Shown one piece after another: positions 1-10,229 of a DNA stretch of 64,000 bases. The stretch comes from Segniliparus rotundus DSM 44985 (GTDB lineage Bacteria > Actinomycetota > Actinomycetes > Mycobacteriales > Mycobacteriaceae). The first letter of the stretch is position 1. Every line of letters starts with the position of its first letter. The DNA lies in NCBI RefSeq assembly GCF_000092825.1, contig NC_014168.1, positions 2,657,946 through 2,721,945 of the forward strand, given 5' to 3'. Both the position numbers and the translations under genes were made by a program. Below the pieces are notes generated by a model. That model searched no databases and was not told the origin of the DNA. It was given only the letters and a program-made list of their open reading frames with translations.

Positions 1-639
1 CCGAGAGCCGAACACGCCGAGGTGCGCGGAGCCGACGCCAAGCACGACGCCGATTCTGGGTTGGGCGATCTGCGCGAGTTCGGCGATATGCCCAATAGTG
101 CGGGCAGCGAGCTCTAACACGAGGAACCGCGTGTCTTGGTCCGCGCGCAGGACCGTCCACGGGTGGCCGAGCTCATTGTTGAAGCTGCCCGGAGGCCCGA
201 CTGTGGCGCCCCGCGTCGCAAGGACCTGCGTGACAAGGTCTTTGGTGGAGGTCTTCCCGCTCGAACCGGTGATCCCGACGACCGTGAGCCCGCGCGCCAC
301 GAGCGCCTGGGCGTTGGCCTTCGCCAATGCGGCGAGAGCGGCCAGCGCGAGACGGCGGGACTCCTGCGGGCCGGTCGGGTACGGCCCCGCGCCCAGGACG
401 ACCGTTGGCACGTCGAGCGGATCGCTGGACAACGTCGCGACCGCTCCCGCCGCGTGCGCGGCGGCGGCGTGCGACCGGCCGTCGGTGCGCTCGCCGGGAA
501 CGGCGAGGAACAACCCGCCGGGGACGACCTTGCGGGAATCATGCTCCAGAGGGGCTGTCACGAGCTGTTCTGGGTCGGGGACCTGATGCAGCTTCCCGCC
601 GACCGCCGCAGCGACCTGGCGCAGGGTCCATGGGATCAT
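1..639 (-). CDS. murF: UDP-N-acetylmuramoyl-tripeptide--D-Ala-D-Ala ligase MurF (5' part; C-terminus beyond window)
   Basis: MurF adds D-Ala-D-Ala to UDP-MurNAc-tripeptide, the last cytoplasmic step in making the peptidoglycan precursor. The frame opens with ATG at 639 (start [17 protein letters not shown]), followed by the MurF N-terminal uridine-binding domain ([16 protein letters not shown]). The Mur-ligase P-loop reads [14 protein letters not shown] at about residues 122-135, followed by SFNNELGHP, a typical MurF segment. About 213 codons are visible and the gene runs off the left edge. Its ATGA overlaps the murE stop by 4 bp, so the two are translationally coupled. This is the standard murE-murF order of the division/cell-wall cluster. 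Confidence 0.95.
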   Translation of the reverse strand, partial: MIPWTLRQVAAAVGGKLHQVPDPEQLVTAPLEHDSRKVVPGGLFLAVPGERTDGRSHAAAAHAAGAVATLSSDPLDVPTVVLGAGPYPTGPQESRRLALAALAALAKANAQALVARGLTVVGITGSSGKTSTKDLVTQVLATRGATVGPPGSFNNELGHPWTVLRADQDTRFLVLELAARTIGHIAELAQIAQPRIGVVLGVGSAHLGVFGSR

Positions 640-2162
640 CCGCGCTCCCGAATCGCCCGGGCCAGAATCTCCCTGTCATCGAAGTGGCTCTTCACACCGT
701 TGACCTCCTGATACGTCTCATGCCCCTTGCCCGCCACCAGCACTGTGTCCCCGGCACGCGCCCAACGGACCGCGCGCGCGATGGCCTCGGCCCTGCTGGC
801 GACCTCCCACACCTCGGCGCGGGAGGAGCCCTGCGCTCCGGCCAACACCTGCGCGCGGATCGCAGCGGGATCCTCGGAGCGCGGGTTGTCGTCGGTCACA
901 ACGACCAGCTCGGCCCCGCTGGCGCTCACCTCGCCCATCATCGGGCGCTTGCCTTGGTCCCGGTCGCCGCCCGCGCCGACCACGACCGCGATCCTCCCCG
1001 CAGTGTGCTCGCGCAACGCCTGGAGCACCTTCGCGAGCGACTCCGGCTTGTGCGCGTAATCCACAACGGCGAGGAAGTCTTGGCCCGCCTGGACCCGCTC
1101 CAGCCTGCCCGGCACCGCGATATCCGCCCAGCCGCGCACCAGCTCCTCCGTGACGCGCACACCCGTCGCCTCGGCCAACCCCACTGCGAGGACAGCGTTC
1201 GCGGCATTGTGGCGGCCGAGCAGGCCGAGACGGAACGCGAACTGGCGTTCCCGCGGGCCCCGGACGAGGACCTGCTGCGCGCCGAGCTCGTCTTCGCGCC
1301 GTTCGAGCACGGCCCAATCGGCCGCCTCGTCGCCGGTCGCGACCGTGACGCTCCCCCGCGCCACACGGCTCATCCGCTGCCCCCAGGAATCGTCCACACA
1401 GATCACCGCCCGCCGAGCGGCGACCGAGGAACCTGGTTGGAACAGCTTCGCCTTCGCCTGGAAATACGACTCCATGTCGCCGTGGTGGTCGAGGTGGTCG
1501 TGGGAGAGGTTCGTGAACCCGCCTGCCGCGAACCGGGTCCCGTCCACCCTCCCGAAATCCAAGGCGTGGCTCGAGACCTCCATGAGGACGACCTCGACGC
1601 CCGCCTCCGCCATGACGGCGAGCAGGCTTTGCGTCTGCGGCGCTTCGGGCGTGGTGAACGAGCTTGCGACGCTCTGACTGCCGATTCGCGTCTCAACGGT
1701 GCCGATGACGCCTGTGGCGCGGCCCGCCGCGCGGAAGAGCGATTCCAGAAGGTACGTCGTGGTGGTTTTCCCCGCCGTCCCGGTGACCCCGACGACGGTC
1801 AGTCGAGCGGACGGGTCGCCATAGACCAACGCGCAGAGCGCGCCGAGGCTGGCCCTGGGCGCGGCAGCGACCAGCACGGCCATCGCGTCTGTGCCGCCGA
1901 GGCAGGCGGCTCCGGCTTCGTCGGTGAGCACAGCGGCCGCGCCCCGCTCTTGGGCGACGGAGATGAAGTTCGCGCCGTGCGTCCTCGCCCCCGGCAGCGC
2001 CACAAAAAGATCGCCCGGCTCGACGGACTGCGCGGCCTGGGCGACCCCGCGAACACGTCCGCGCTCGTCGCCCGCGAGGACAACCGCCCCGGCGACATCA
2101 GCGAGCTCGCTGATCGCAGCACCAGGATGGCGCTTTGGACGCAGCTCGGCCGACACACTCAC
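636..2162 (-). CDS. murE: UDP-MurNAc-tripeptide synthetase MurE (meso-diaminopimelate-adding)
   Basis: MurE adds the third amino acid to UDP-MurNAc-L-Ala-D-Glu. The ATP loop TGTAGKTTT lies at about residues 127-135, HDHLDHHG follows in the central domain, and DNPR at about 425-428 is the motif that marks the meso-DAP-adding enzymes. I chose the GTG at 2162 ([14 protein letters not shown]), which gives 508 aa. The frame stays open to a TTG at 2234, but the added residues ([12 protein letters not shown]...) look like non-coding sequence. The ribosome site is weak in either case. It overlaps murF by 4 bp and follows the MPT64-like gene on the same strand. Confidence 0.95.
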   Translation of the reverse strand: MSVSAELRPKRHPGAAISELADVAGAVVLAGDERGRVRGVAQAAQSVEPGDLFVALPGARTHGANFISVAQERGAAAVLTDEAGAACLGGTDAMAVLVAAAPRASLGALCALVYGDPSARLTVVGVTGTAGKTTTTYLLESLFRAAGRATGVIGTVETRIGSQSVASSFTTPEAPQTQSLLAVMAEAGVEVVLMEVSSHALDFGRVDGTRFAAGGFTNLSHDHLDHHGDMESYFQAKAKLFQPGSSVAARRAVICVDDSWGQRMSRVARGSVTVATGDEAADWAVLERREDELGAQQVLVRGPRERQFAFRLGLLGRHNAANAVLAVGLAEATGVRVTEELVRGWADIAVPGRLERVQAGQDFLAVVDYAHKPESLAKVLQALREHTAGRIAVVVGAGGDRDQGKRPMMGEVSASGAELVVVTDDNPRSEDPAAIRAQVLAGAQGSSRAEVWEVASRAEAIARAVRWARAGDTVLVAGKGHETYQEVNGVKSHFDDREILARAIRERG

Positions 2163-2255
2163 CCTGGCAGGGTAGCAGCCGCCCCAGGCCTTGGCGGCGA
2201 AGCGAATCGGCGCTCGGAGGACTCGGCGGCCCAAGGCAGGCGGCGCGGCGCCGGG

Positions 2256-3065
2256 TCAGCGGTACTCTGGCCGCAGCATGTCCCTGAGCGAGGAAAGCGG
2301 GATATGGGCCTCGATCATCGCCGATCCGGGCTCGCCGCTGCGCACCTGCGGCATATACAGCACCAGCTCGTCCGCGCTCACCACGAACACCGGGTAGCTG
2401 CCCGGGTTCAACAACCCGCCGGGGTCGAAGTCTTCCGCTCGCAACGGCGGCTGGTTCTCCCCGGCGCGGACCTCGTTGACCGGCTCCAACTGGCTCTGCA
2501 CAGTCGGGCGGGCGAGCCGGGCGAGGTCGGACAGAGCCCGCTCGCCCGATTGGAACAGGTCGGGCAGGGCCAGCGCCCTGCCCTTGGCCGCGTCGAAGGT
2601 GAAGCTGGTGAGCTCCTCAACCGGGTATTTTGCGTTGCCGGTGTAATAAATGTTCGAGAACAGCACCGATGTGAGCGCGGGCGGGTGCTCGAACTGCCGG
2701 TAGCGCAGGGTCGCCCCGCCATCCGTCGCCCTGGGGTCGTCTGTGACTTTGGAGAACCTGGCGATGAAGTCTTTGAGGTATTTCTGCAGCGCAGAGCCAG
2801 AAGCCCCGCTTTCCACGAGGTCCGCGGGGTAACGCGCCTCCAGCACCGTCTTGGTCTGATTGGCGTTGACCACCACTTTCCCGCAAAACTGCTCGCCGAC
2901 GCTCCAATTCCCGCCGAGCTGGGCGCAGACGTCGGCGGGCGCGGCCGAAGCGCTCGGGCAGTGCGGCACGAAAACGGCCGCGAGCGCGCCCGACCACCGG
3001 AGGAAAGAGCCCGCTCGAGGCGGCAATCGGGCGACAAACACAGGCAACAGAATAGTCTCGGACAT
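2256..3065 (-). CDS. MPT64/TB22.2-like secreted protein (DUF3298/RsiV-type fold)
   Basis: This 269-aa protein has a basic, hydrophobic N-terminus ending near [11 protein letters not shown], read as a signal peptide. The mature part carries two Cys close together ([10 protein letters not shown], then EQFCGKV), like the start of mature MPT64. A RsiV/DUF3298-like body follows: [13 protein letters not shown], a central [20 protein letters not shown] strand pair, [14 protein letters not shown], and an ending with [11 protein letters not shown]. In M. tuberculosis relatives (MPT64, Rv3036c) are secreted antigens of uncertain function. Start is ATG 3065. It is divergent from fumC with only 51 bp between the start codons, so promoters for both must sit in or around that gap. 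The family is likely; the role is unknown. Confidence 0.7.
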   Translation of the reverse strand: MSETILLPVFVARLPPRAGSFLRWSGALAAVFVPHCPSASAAPADVCAQLGGNWSVGEQFCGKVVVNANQTKTVLEARYPADLVESGASGSALQKYLKDFIARFSKVTDDPRATDGGATLRYRQFEHPPALTSVLFSNIYYTGNAKYPVEELTSFTFDAAKGRALALPDLFQSGERALSDLARLARPTVQSQLEPVNEVRAGENQPPLRAEDFDPGGLLNPGSYPVFVVSADELVLYMPQVRSGEPGSAMIEAHIPLSSLRDMLRPEYR

Positions 3066-3116
3066 CTACCCCTATGCGCCAGCTCGCCGTTTCGAGGCAT
3101 ATGGCAAAGTAAAGCT

Positions 3117-4535
3117 GTGAGCACTGACCCTGCCAATGACACCTCCGAATTCCGCGTCGAGCACGACACCATGGGTGAAGTCCTCGTCCCGAAAGCCGCT
3201 CTCTGGCGCGCGCAAACCCAACGCGCCGTCGAGAACTTCCCCATCTCCGGCATCACCCTCGAGCGCGCGCAAATCCGAGCGCTGGGCCTGCTCAAAGCCG
3301 CATGCGCCAAGGTGAACCTGGAACTGGGCGTCCTGCCGGAGAACCTCGCGAACCCCATCATCGCCGCGGCTGAGGAGATCGCCGAGGGCAAACACGACGA
3401 CCAATTCCCCATTGACGTGTTCCAGACCGGTTCGGGCACGAGTTCCAACATGAACGCCAACGAGGTCATCGCCTCCTTGGCCGCCAAAGCCGGAACAACC
3501 GTGCATCCCAACGACCATGTGAACGCTTCGCAGTCCTCGAACGACACGTTCCCGACTGCGACCCACCTGGCCGCTTCTGAGGTCGCGGTCCGCGACCTGC
3601 TGCCCGCTTTGGAGCATCTGCACAACTCGCTGAACGAGAAAGCCGAAGCCTGGTCGCTCGAGGTCAAATCAGGCCGCACCCACCTCATGGACGCCGTGCC
3701 GGTGACCTTGGGCCAGGAGTTCTCCGGTTACGCGCGACAGGTGGAGAACGGCGTCAAACGCGTCATCGCCACGCTGCCCCGGTTGGGCGAGCTCGCCATC
3801 GGCGGCACCGCCGTGGGCACCGGCCTGAACGCTCCGGACGGTTTTGGCGGCAAAGTGGTCGAGGTGCTGCGCGAACGCACCGGCCTCACCGCGTTGTCCG
3901 AAGCGGTGAACCATTTCGAGGCGCAGGCCGCGAGGGACGCGCTCGTGGAGACTTCCGGCGCGCTGCGCACGGTCGCAGTGTCCCTCACCAAGATCGCGAA
4001 CGACATCCGTTGGCTCGGCTCCGGGCCGCTCACCGGGCTCGGCGAGATCCAGTTGCCAGATCTGCAACCGGGCAGCTCCATCATGCCGGGCAAGGTCAAC
4101 CCCGTGATCCCCGAAGCAGTGCTGCAAGTCGCGGCGCAGGTGGTCGGAAACGACGCGACGATCGCCTGGGCCGGCTCGCAAGGCTCCTTCGAGCTCAACG
4201 TTTCGATCCCGGTCATGGCGCACAACGTGTTGGAGAGCCTGCACTTGCTGAGCAACGTCTCGCGCATCTTCGCCGACAAGTGCGTCAAGGGCCTGGTCGC
4301 GAACACAGAGCGGTTGCGCCACCTGGCCGAGGCTTCGCCTTCGATCGTCACGCCGCTCAACAGCGCGATCGGCTACGAAGAAGCCGCCGCCGTCGCCAAA
4401 GAAGCGCTCAAGCACGGCAAAACCATCCGCCAAGCGGTTTTGGACCGAGGCCTCGTGCCGGAAAAGATCACCGAAGAAGAGCTGGACAAGCGCCTCGACG
4501 TGCTCGCCATGGCGAAGGTGCGGCCGAAGGGCTGA
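3117..4535 (+). CDS. fumC: Class II fumarate hydratase
   Basis: Fumarase interconverts fumarate and L-malate in the TCA cycle. The 472-aa protein has the class II landmarks: [10 protein letters not shown] (about residues 105-113), [17 protein letters not shown] with catalytic His189, and the fumarase/aspartase signature [10 protein letters not shown] at 320-329 with catalytic Ser321. The frame is open far upstream, but residues match the family only from the GTG at 3117 ([22 protein letters not shown]). The length agrees with the actinobacterial enzyme (about 470 aa). It converges on the deacetylase gene, as fum and Rv1096 do in mycobacteria. Confidence 0.97.
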   Translation: MSTDPANDTSEFRVEHDTMGEVLVPKAALWRAQTQRAVENFPISGITLERAQIRALGLLKAACAKVNLELGVLPENLANPIIAAAEEIAEGKHDDQFPIDVFQTGSGTSSNMNANEVIASLAAKAGTTVHPNDHVNASQSSNDTFPTATHLAASEVAVRDLLPALEHLHNSLNEKAEAWSLEVKSGRTHLMDAVPVTLGQEFSGYARQVENGVKRVIATLPRLGELAIGGTAVGTGLNAPDGFGGKVVEVLRERTGLTALSEAVNHFEAQAARDALVETSGALRTVAVSLTKIANDIRWLGSGPLTGLGEIQLPDLQPGSSIMPGKVNPVIPEAVLQVAAQVVGNDATIAWAGSQGSFELNVSIPVMAHNVLESLHLLSNVSRIFADKCVKGLVANTERLRHLAEASPSIVTPLNSAIGYEEAAAVAKEALKHGKTIRQAVLDRGLVPEKITEEELDKRLDVLAMAKVRPKG

Positions 4536-4628
4536 GCGCGAGCCGCCGCGCCCTTCGGCGCAAACTCCGCCGCGTGGCGCTGGGACAGGATCCGGCGCGC
4601 TTGGCCGCCCGAGTCCTCTTTGCCCGGC

Positions 4629-5432
4629 TCAGCCCTGCTTGGCCGGGTCGAGCTGGCCCGAGTCGCGGTCCCAGTACCGATGGCCCGGTTTCGGCCCGGC
4701 TCCGGTCTTCGCCCGGATCAGCCGGTCGACAGTGACGAGGACATAGCCCTGCCGTTTCAGCCATGGCACGGCCTCGGCCATCGCTCGGACCGTGCCCTCG
4801 TGCACGTCGTGCAAGAGGAACACCGCGCCAGGCTGCGCGTACTGATGCACTGCGGCCACGGTCAGCTCCGGCTGGGCGCTGTGCTCCCAGTCGTAGGCGA
4901 CAACGTTCCAAAGGATCTCGGACAGGCCCAGCTCGCCCTCGATTTTCAGGATGTCCGGGGTGGACAGCCCTGCGGGCGGGCGATAGACCGTTGCTGTGAC
5001 CCCCGTCGCCTTCTGCAACGCATCCACAGCTTTGACCAGCTGTTGACGCGCTTCGGGAAGCGATTGCAGCGTCATATACGGGTGGCTCCAGGTGTGGACG
5101 CCCACCAGCATGCCGGCTTTGACGACATTGCGGGACCAATCCGGATGTTCTGCGATGCGCTCCCCGATCTCAAAAAACGTGGCTTTCGCGTGGTAGGACT
5201 GCAAGATCCAGAGGAGCTTGGAGGTGTACGGGCCAGGGCCGTCGTCAAAGGTGAGCGCGACACACCGCACCTTGTTGCAGTCCGCCGTGTCAGGATCGAT
5301 GTCGTTCGCCGCGCGTCCTGACGCGTTTCCGGCTTCCGGCAGCGTCAGGACACCCGCGACCAATGCGATCGGCAGCGCCCAGCGCAGCACGCGCATCAGG
5401 CGCGCGGCGAACCAATCCCGGCTAGCCGACAC
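4629..5432 (-). CDS. Secreted/anchored polysaccharide deacetylase (NodB domain, Rv1096-like)
   Basis: This is a CE4 deacetylase that probably removes acetyl groups from peptidoglycan sugars. After an N-terminal hydrophobic segment (VLRWALPIALVAGVLTLP) the NodB motifs appear in order: TFDDGPGP with the catalytic and metal Asp pair, HTWSHP with the metal-binding His residues, RPPAG, and a late VFLLHDVHEGT carrying the catalytic His. Length is 267 aa from the GTG at 5432, which overlaps the end of phoH by 11 bp. A downstream ATG at 5396 (MRVLRWALP) would remove only 12 residues and keep the membrane segment. The co-directional order desA-phoH-deacetylase is as in mycobacteria. Confidence 0.9.
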   Translation of the reverse strand: MSASRDWFAARLMRVLRWALPIALVAGVLTLPEAGNASGRAANDIDPDTADCNKVRCVALTFDDGPGPYTSKLLWILQSYHAKATFFEIGERIAEHPDWSRNVVKAGMLVGVHTWSHPYMTLQSLPEARQQLVKAVDALQKATGVTATVYRPPAGLSTPDILKIEGELGLSEILWNVVAYDWEHSAQPELTVAAVHQYAQPGAVFLLHDVHEGTVRAMAEAVPWLKRQGYVLVTVDRLIRAKTGAGPKPGHRYWDRDSGQLDPAKQG

Positions 5433-6738
5433 CGTCGTCGAGGAGGCGTGTGGCGAGGGCGGCCACCGGGCTGCGCTCGGAGCGGGTCAACGTCATATGC
5501 GCGAACAGCTCTTCGCCCTTGAGCCGTTCCACCACTGCGGCGATGCCGTCGCGACGGCCGACCCGCAAAGAGTCGCGCTGCGCCACATCGTGCAAGAGGA
5601 AGATCCGGCTGCCTTCGCCGAGGCGGGTGATGGCGGTGAGGATCGTGGAGCGCTCCAAGTTCTGCGCCTCGTCCAAAAGGACGATGGTCTGCGGCCCCAG
5701 GGTGCGGCCCCGGATGTGCGTGAGCGGCAGGATCTCCAGCAAACCGCGCGAGCGGACTTCGTCGATCACCTCTTCCGAGGTGATCGACCGCAGCGCGTCG
5801 ATCACCGCCGCGCTCCACGGGTTCATCTTCTCTTCCTCGTTGCCGGGGAGGTAGCCGAGGTCCTGGCCGCCCACCGCGATGATCGGCCGGAAGACGATGA
5901 TCCGTTTCGCGGTGCGCCGCTCCAGGACCGCTTCGAGCGCGGCGGCGAGCGCCAACACCGACTTGCCGGTGCCCGCGGGGCCGCCGAGCGAGACGATGCC
6001 GATCTCATTGTCCAGCAGGTGCGAGAGGGCGATCCGCTGCTCGGCAGAACGCCCGTGCAGCCCGAAGGCGTCCTGGTCGCCCCGGACCAGGTGGATCTCT
6101 TTGTCCCTGCCGACCCTCCCGAGCGCGGTGGCGCGCGAGGCGGTCAGCACGACGCCGGTGTTCACATGCAGATCGTGGGTGGCCGCGACCTGGCCGTTTT
6201 TATACAGCTGGTCGAGTTCGTCGTCGGTGATGGCGAGCTCCGAAAGACCGGTGAAGCCGCTGTCCGGCACCTGCTCGTGCAAGTACTCCTGAGCAGGGAT
6301 GCCGAGGCCGCCGTGGGACAACAGCCGCAACGGGAGGTCCTTCGAGACCACCGCGACGTCCTCGCCGGCTCGGCGCAGCGCGTCGGCGACAGACAAAATG
6401 CGGGTGTCGTTGGAGCGCTCGGCGCGAATCGCGTCCGGCAAAGCCGAAGAGTCCACATGGTTGATCTCGATGCGGACAGTCCCGCCCTCTTCATTGACCG
6501 CAACCCCGTGGCGCAGATCGGCTCCGGGCTGGCAGCGAAGCGCTTCGAGCATCCGAAGGACTGTGCGAGCGTTGTGGCCGAGCACAGGATCATGGCGTTT
6601 GGCCTCAAGCTCTTTGATGACCACGATCGGCAGCACGACATTGTGCTCGGCGAAACGGGTCAGAGCACCCGGATCGGAGAGCAGCACGCTGGTGTCGATC
6701 ACATAGGTCTTGAGCGATCCGGGCCCGGTCTGGCTCAT
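5422..6738 (-). CDS. phoH2: PhoH2: PIN-domain RNase fused to PhoH ATPase/helicase
   Basis: The protein has 438 aa. The N-terminal PIN nuclease domain spans about residues 10-150, with acidic residues at D15 (VIDTSVLL), E43 and D111. The C-terminal PhoH P-loop ATPase has Walker A GPAGTGKS at 253-260 and Walker B VLLDEAQN at 353-360. Mycobacterial PhoH2 is known to unwind and cleave RNA. ATG 6738 is preceded by AAGGAG (6743-6748) with a 4-base gap, so this start is firm. The upstream extension of the frame overlaps desA and is not coding. A tandem 26-bp duplication lies directly before the ribosome site. Confidence 0.95.
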   Translation of the reverse strand: MSQTGPGSLKTYVIDTSVLLSDPGALTRFAEHNVVLPIVVIKELEAKRHDPVLGHNARTVLRMLEALRCQPGADLRHGVAVNEEGGTVRIEINHVDSSALPDAIRAERSNDTRILSVADALRRAGEDVAVVSKDLPLRLLSHGGLGIPAQEYLHEQVPDSGFTGLSELAITDDELDQLYKNGQVAATHDLHVNTGVVLTASRATALGRVGRDKEIHLVRGDQDAFGLHGRSAEQRIALSHLLDNEIGIVSLGGPAGTGKSVLALAAALEAVLERRTAKRIIVFRPIIAVGGQDLGYLPGNEEEKMNPWSAAVIDALRSITSEEVIDEVRSRGLLEILPLTHIRGRTLGPQTIVLLDEAQNLERSTILTAITRLGEGSRIFLLHDVAQRDSLRVGRRDGIAAVVERLKGEELFAHMTLTRSERSPVAALATRLLDDGVG

Positions 6739-6748
6739 ATAGCTCCTT

Positions 6749-6800
6749 ATTGGTTGCGCCGGATTTACTTTCTCATTGGTTGCGCCGGATTTACTTTCTC
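6749..6800. repeat. 26-bp perfect tandem duplication at the desA-phoH junction
   Basis: Positions 6749-6774 and 6775-6800 are identical. The unit contains the last desA codons, the desA stop (6791-6793 in the active copy) and the following bases up to the phoH ribosome site. The second copy therefore sits in the intergenic leader of phoH. It looks like a recent slippage duplication. Confidence 0.95.
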
Positions 6801-7678
6801 GCCGCGTACTCCCGCAGGAAGGACGCTGCTTCAAGGCCAGCATCGCTGAGGCCGTCGGTGATGTCGAGGATCCCCCACTCGGCAAGCGCCGAAACATTCG
6901 ACGCGCGCTGGGTGGCCTCGCTGTGCACGCCCGCGTCGGCGAGCTGGGAAAGCTGGTGTTCGAAGTCGTCGATGTCGCTGCCGATGATCTCGGAGCCCGC
7001 TTCCCGCAGATGCGCGGCGAAGGCGATGACGAGCTGGTCCGGCGAGACTTCCAGGCCTCTGCGGATGACTTTCGCGAAAAATGCGGCGTGGTGCACCTCG
7101 TCCTCAGCGATGCGTTGGAGCAGCTGTTCGAGCACTGGCTCCTCTTCGGAGGCCTTGGCCATCGAACGGGCCAAGTCCAGGGTGGCCCGCTCATGCAGCG
7201 CGGCGAACGCCAACGTCTGCAACGGGGTGCCGCCTGGGTAATCCACGCCCTTCCAGACATGGGCCAGGCGGCGCTTCTCCAAGAGGACCGGGTCCGTCGC
7301 GCCGGTCACCACGAGGTAATCGCGCAGGGCGATGGCGTGCGCGCCCTCTTCCGAAGTCCATTGGCCGATCCACTTCTCCCAGCCCTCGCGCAAATGCATG
7401 TGGCTGGTGAAGATGCGGTTGTAGGAAGGCAAGTTGTCCTTGTCCAGGAGCAGCAGGTCCAGACCGGCGACAATCGGTTCGGCGAGCTTGACCCTGGACG
7501 GGTCCCAGTCCTTCCCGCCGAGGAAGGCGAAAGTCTGGCCCTCCTCCCACGGGATGTAGTCGTGGAAGAACCATTCCTCTGTGGCCTCGAGGTGCTCGCG
7601 GTAAGCATCGGGAAGAACGTCCCGAAGCTCCCGCAGCAGTTTGCGCTCAAGCAGGTCGGTCGTCGTGAATGTACTCAG
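6791..7678 (-). CDS. desA2: Acyl-ACP (stearoyl-ACP type) desaturase, DesA2-like
   Basis: Soluble di-iron desaturases of this family put a double bond into acyl-ACP chains, in mycobacteria for mycolic-acid precursors. Recognisable parts are EEWFFHDYIPWEEGQTFAFLGGKDWDPS, then TSEEGAHAIALRDYLVV (first ExxH iron site) and RIAEDEVHHAAFF (second ExxH site). The frame is open to 7849, inside the glyA end, but those 57 residues look non-coding. There is no ATG, GTG or TTG in the plausible start area. I place the start provisionally at a CTG (7678) preceded by GGAG nine bases upstream, giving 295 aa; a GTG at 7810 is the alternative. The family is firm, the start is not. Confidence 0.88.
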   Translation of the reverse strand: MSTFTTTDLLERKLLRELRDVLPDAYREHLEATEEWFFHDYIPWEEGQTFAFLGGKDWDPSRVKLAEPIVAGLDLLLLDKDNLPSYNRIFTSHMHLREGWEKWIGQWTSEEGAHAIALRDYLVVTGATDPVLLEKRRLAHVWKGVDYPGGTPLQTLAFAALHERATLDLARSMAKASEEEPVLEQLLQRIAEDEVHHAAFFAKVIRRGLEVSPDQLVIAFAAHLREAGSEIIGSDIDDFEHQLSQLADAGVHSEATQRASNVSALAEWGILDITDGLSDAGLEAASFLREYAARK

Positions 7679-7830
7679 TGCTGTGCTCTCCGTCGTGCAA
7701 TTGTCATCTGGTCGCCAGCGGCCTGCGCCGCCTCCGGCTTTTCGCTTCTGCCTTTGCGTGAGCCGAGCATAGCCCTCAGGCCTCAGCGAGAGGGCCGAAG
7801 CGCTCGCCACGGCGAGTCTACCAGCCTTGC

Positions 7831-9141
7831 TCAGTCGCTGAACTTCCAACGCTCCAGGTCCGGGTAGAGCGGGAAGTCGTTCGCCAAGCGCTTGACCCGC
7901 GCGGACAAAGCGTCCACATCCGCGGTTGCGGTGAGCGCGCCCGCGATGATGTCGCCGACCTCGGCGAACTCGGCGGCGCCGAAGCCTCGGGTGGCAAGGG
8001 CCGAGGTGCCGATCCGGACGCCCGACGGGTTGAGCGGCGGCCGAGGGTCGAACGGCACCGCGTTGCGGTTGACGGTGATGCCGATCTCGTGCAGTTTGTC
8101 CTCCGCGTCCTGGCCGGAGAGCTGCGAGTCGCGCAGATCCACGAGCACGAGGTGCACGTCGGTGCCGCCGGTCAGCACAGAGACCCCGGCGGCCTTCGCG
8201 TCGGGCGCGCCGAGGCGCTCGGCGATGATCCGGGCCCCCTCGACGGTGCGCTGCTGGCGCTCGGCGAACTCCGGCGTGCCCGCGACCTTCAACGCGACCG
8301 CCTTGGCGGCGACGACGTGCATGAGCGGCCCGCCTTGCTGTCCGGGGAAGACCGAGGAGTTCAACGACTTGGCGTGCTCGGATTTGGCGAGGATGAGGCC
8401 GGAGCGCGGCCCGCCGAGAGTTTTATGGACTGTCGTCGAGACTACTTCCGCGTGGGGCACCGGCGAGGGGTGCAGTCCCGCGGCGACCAGCCCGGCGAAG
8501 TGGGCCATGTCGACCCACAGTCGCGCGCCGACCTCTTCGGCGATCTGCGCGAACGCCGCGAAGTCCTGTTGCCGCGGATACGCGGACCACCCCGCGATCA
8601 GCACCTTCGGGCGGACTTCCAGGGCGCGGGCGCGCACCTGGTCCATGTCGATCAGGTGGGTCGCGGGGTCCACGCCGTAGAAGTTCGCCTGGTAAAGCTT
8701 GCCGGAGAAATTCAGGCGCATCCCGTGGGTGAGATGGCCGCCGTGCGCCAGGTCGAGACCGAGGATCGCGTCGCCAGGTGTGGCCAAAGTCATAAGGACT
8801 GCCGCGTTGGCTTGGGCCCCAGAATGCGGCTGGACATTCGCGAATTCCGCACCGAACAGCGCTTTTGCGCGATCACGGGCGAGATCTTCGACAACATCGA
8901 CATGCTCGCAACCGCCGTAGTAACGCCGCCCCGGGTAGCCCTCGGCGTACTTGTTGGTGAGCACGGAGCCCTGCGCTTGCAGCACTGCCCTCGGCACGAA
9001 GTTCTCGGAAGCGATCATCTCCAGCGTGTCCCGCTGACGAGCCAATTCGCCGTCAACAACAGCCGCGACCTCGGGGTCGAGCTCGGAGAGCGAGGCGGTG
9101 AAGGCGTCCACGCCGGTTTTTGGTTGGGCTGGGGTGCTCAT
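7831..9141 (-). CDS. glyA: Serine hydroxymethyltransferase
   Basis: This PLP enzyme converts serine and tetrahydrofolate to glycine and methylene-THF. The 436-aa protein starts at ATG 9141 and shows the SHMT landmarks: [41 protein letters not shown], the PLP-binding Asp in [14 protein letters not shown], and the Schiff-base lysine Lys240 in [14 protein letters not shown]. It is divergent from coaA (93 bp between starts), with desA2 downstream, the same arrangement as Rv1092c-Rv1094. Confidence 0.97.
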   Translation of the reverse strand: MSTPAQPKTGVDAFTASLSELDPEVAAVVDGELARQRDTLEMIASENFVPRAVLQAQGSVLTNKYAEGYPGRRYYGGCEHVDVVEDLARDRAKALFGAEFANVQPHSGAQANAAVLMTLATPGDAILGLDLAHGGHLTHGMRLNFSGKLYQANFYGVDPATHLIDMDQVRARALEVRPKVLIAGWSAYPRQQDFAAFAQIAEEVGARLWVDMAHFAGLVAAGLHPSPVPHAEVVSTTVHKTLGGPRSGLILAKSEHAKSLNSSVFPGQQGGPLMHVVAAKAVALKVAGTPEFAERQQRTVEGARIIAERLGAPDAKAAGVSVLTGGTDVHLVLVDLRDSQLSGQDAEDKLHEIGITVNRNAVPFDPRPPLNPSGVRIGTSALATRGFGAAEFAEVGDIIAGALTATADVDALSARVKRLANDFPLYPDLERWKFSD

Positions 9142-9234
9142 GGCTCCACTCCTTTGTCAGGCCCCTCACGCGGGCTCGCACAGTCTACCGCCCCGACAAC
9201 CCCCGCCCGGCACGAGAGGAGCAAACTAGAGGGC

Positions 9235-10206
9235 GTGATCGCACGAACTGCCGAGCTTTCGTTCAAAGCGCTCCCGAAAGGCGTCTCCCAGGCCGGGCCG
9301 TTCGTCGAATTCGACCGCACCGCGTGGCGCGCCCTGCGGGAAGCGACGCCGCAAGTGCTCACCCAGGAGGACCTGACCAGTCTTCGCGGCATCCGCGAGC
9401 ACCTCGACCTCGAAGAAGTCGAGGAGGTCTATTTGCCGCTCACCCGTCTCATCCACCTTCGGGTGGCTTCCAGCGCCCAGCACTTCGCGGCGATGTCCAC
9501 CTTCCTGGGCGAGCAGGCGTCGCTCAAGAAGGTGCCCTTCGTGATCGGCGTCGCGGGTTCGGTCGCAGTGGGCAAATCCACAACCGCCCGCGTGCTCGCC
9601 ACCCTGCTCGCCCGCTCGGAAGGCAACCCGAAAGTGGACTTGGTGACCACGGACGGATTCCTCATGCCCAACGCGGAACTCGCCCGACGCGGGCTCACCG
9701 CCCGCAAAGGCTTCCCCGAAAGCTACGACCGGCGCGCGCTTTTGCGGTTCGTCGTCGACGTGAAATCAGGGGTGCCCGAGGTCTGCGCCCCCGTGTACTC
9801 CCACGTTCTCTACGACATCGTGCCCGGAGCCGCGCACACCGTGCGCAGCCCGGACATCCTGGTCGTCGAAGGGCTCAACGTGCTCCAGGCGGGGCATCGG
9901 CTCATGCTCTCGGACCTGTTCGACTTCTCGATCTACGTGGACGCGCGGACCCAGGACATCGAGTCCTGGTACGTGGACCGGTTCCTCGCCCTGCGCGGGA
10001 CCGTGTTCTCCGACCCCCGCTCGCACTTCCACCACTACGCGGGACTCTCCGACGCCGAGGCGGTGGACGAGGCTCGACAGGTCTGGCGGACCATCAACGA
10101 GCCGAACCTGGTGGAGAACATCCTGCCCACCCGGCCGAGGGCAACGCTCGTCCTGCGCAAAGACGCGGACCACTCGGTGGACCGGGTGCTGTTGCGCAAG
10201 CTGTAG
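9235..10206 (+). CDS. coaA: Type I pantothenate kinase
   Basis: CoaA phosphorylates pantothenate, the first committed step to coenzyme A. Translation from GTG 9235 gives 323 aa. Features include [15 protein letters not shown], the P-loop GSVAVGKS at about 108-115, the substrate segment [21 protein letters not shown], and [11 protein letters not shown]. The C-terminus ([19 protein letters not shown]) is nearly family-identical. The start is supported by AGAGG upstream and by the family N-terminus beginning shortly before [15 protein letters not shown]. The open frame upstream of 9235 overlaps glyA antisense and is rejected. Confidence 0.96.
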   Translation: MIARTAELSFKALPKGVSQAGPFVEFDRTAWRALREATPQVLTQEDLTSLRGIREHLDLEEVEEVYLPLTRLIHLRVASSAQHFAAMSTFLGEQASLKKVPFVIGVAGSVAVGKSTTARVLATLLARSEGNPKVDLVTTDGFLMPNAELARRGLTARKGFPESYDRRALLRFVVDVKSGVPEVCAPVYSHVLYDIVPGAAHTVRSPDILVVEGLNVLQAGHRLMLSDLFDFSIYVDARTQDIESWYVDRFLALRGTVFSDPRSHFHHYAGLSDAEAVDEARQVWRTINEPNLVENILPTRPRATLVLRKDADHSVDRVLLRKL

Positions 10207-10229
10207 CGGCGCTCAGGCCGGTTCCTCGC

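Noticed and set aside
327-3116. Very long open frame running through the murE-murF region on the plus strand and into fumC
   Set aside because: The first ~930 codons are antisense to murE and murF and have no family features; only the last 473 codons (from GTG 3117) are fumarase.
4548-4561. Short hairpin GCGCC/GGCGC after fumC as a terminator
   Set aside because: Only five base pairs with no T-run in very GC-rich DNA; not distinguishable from chance.
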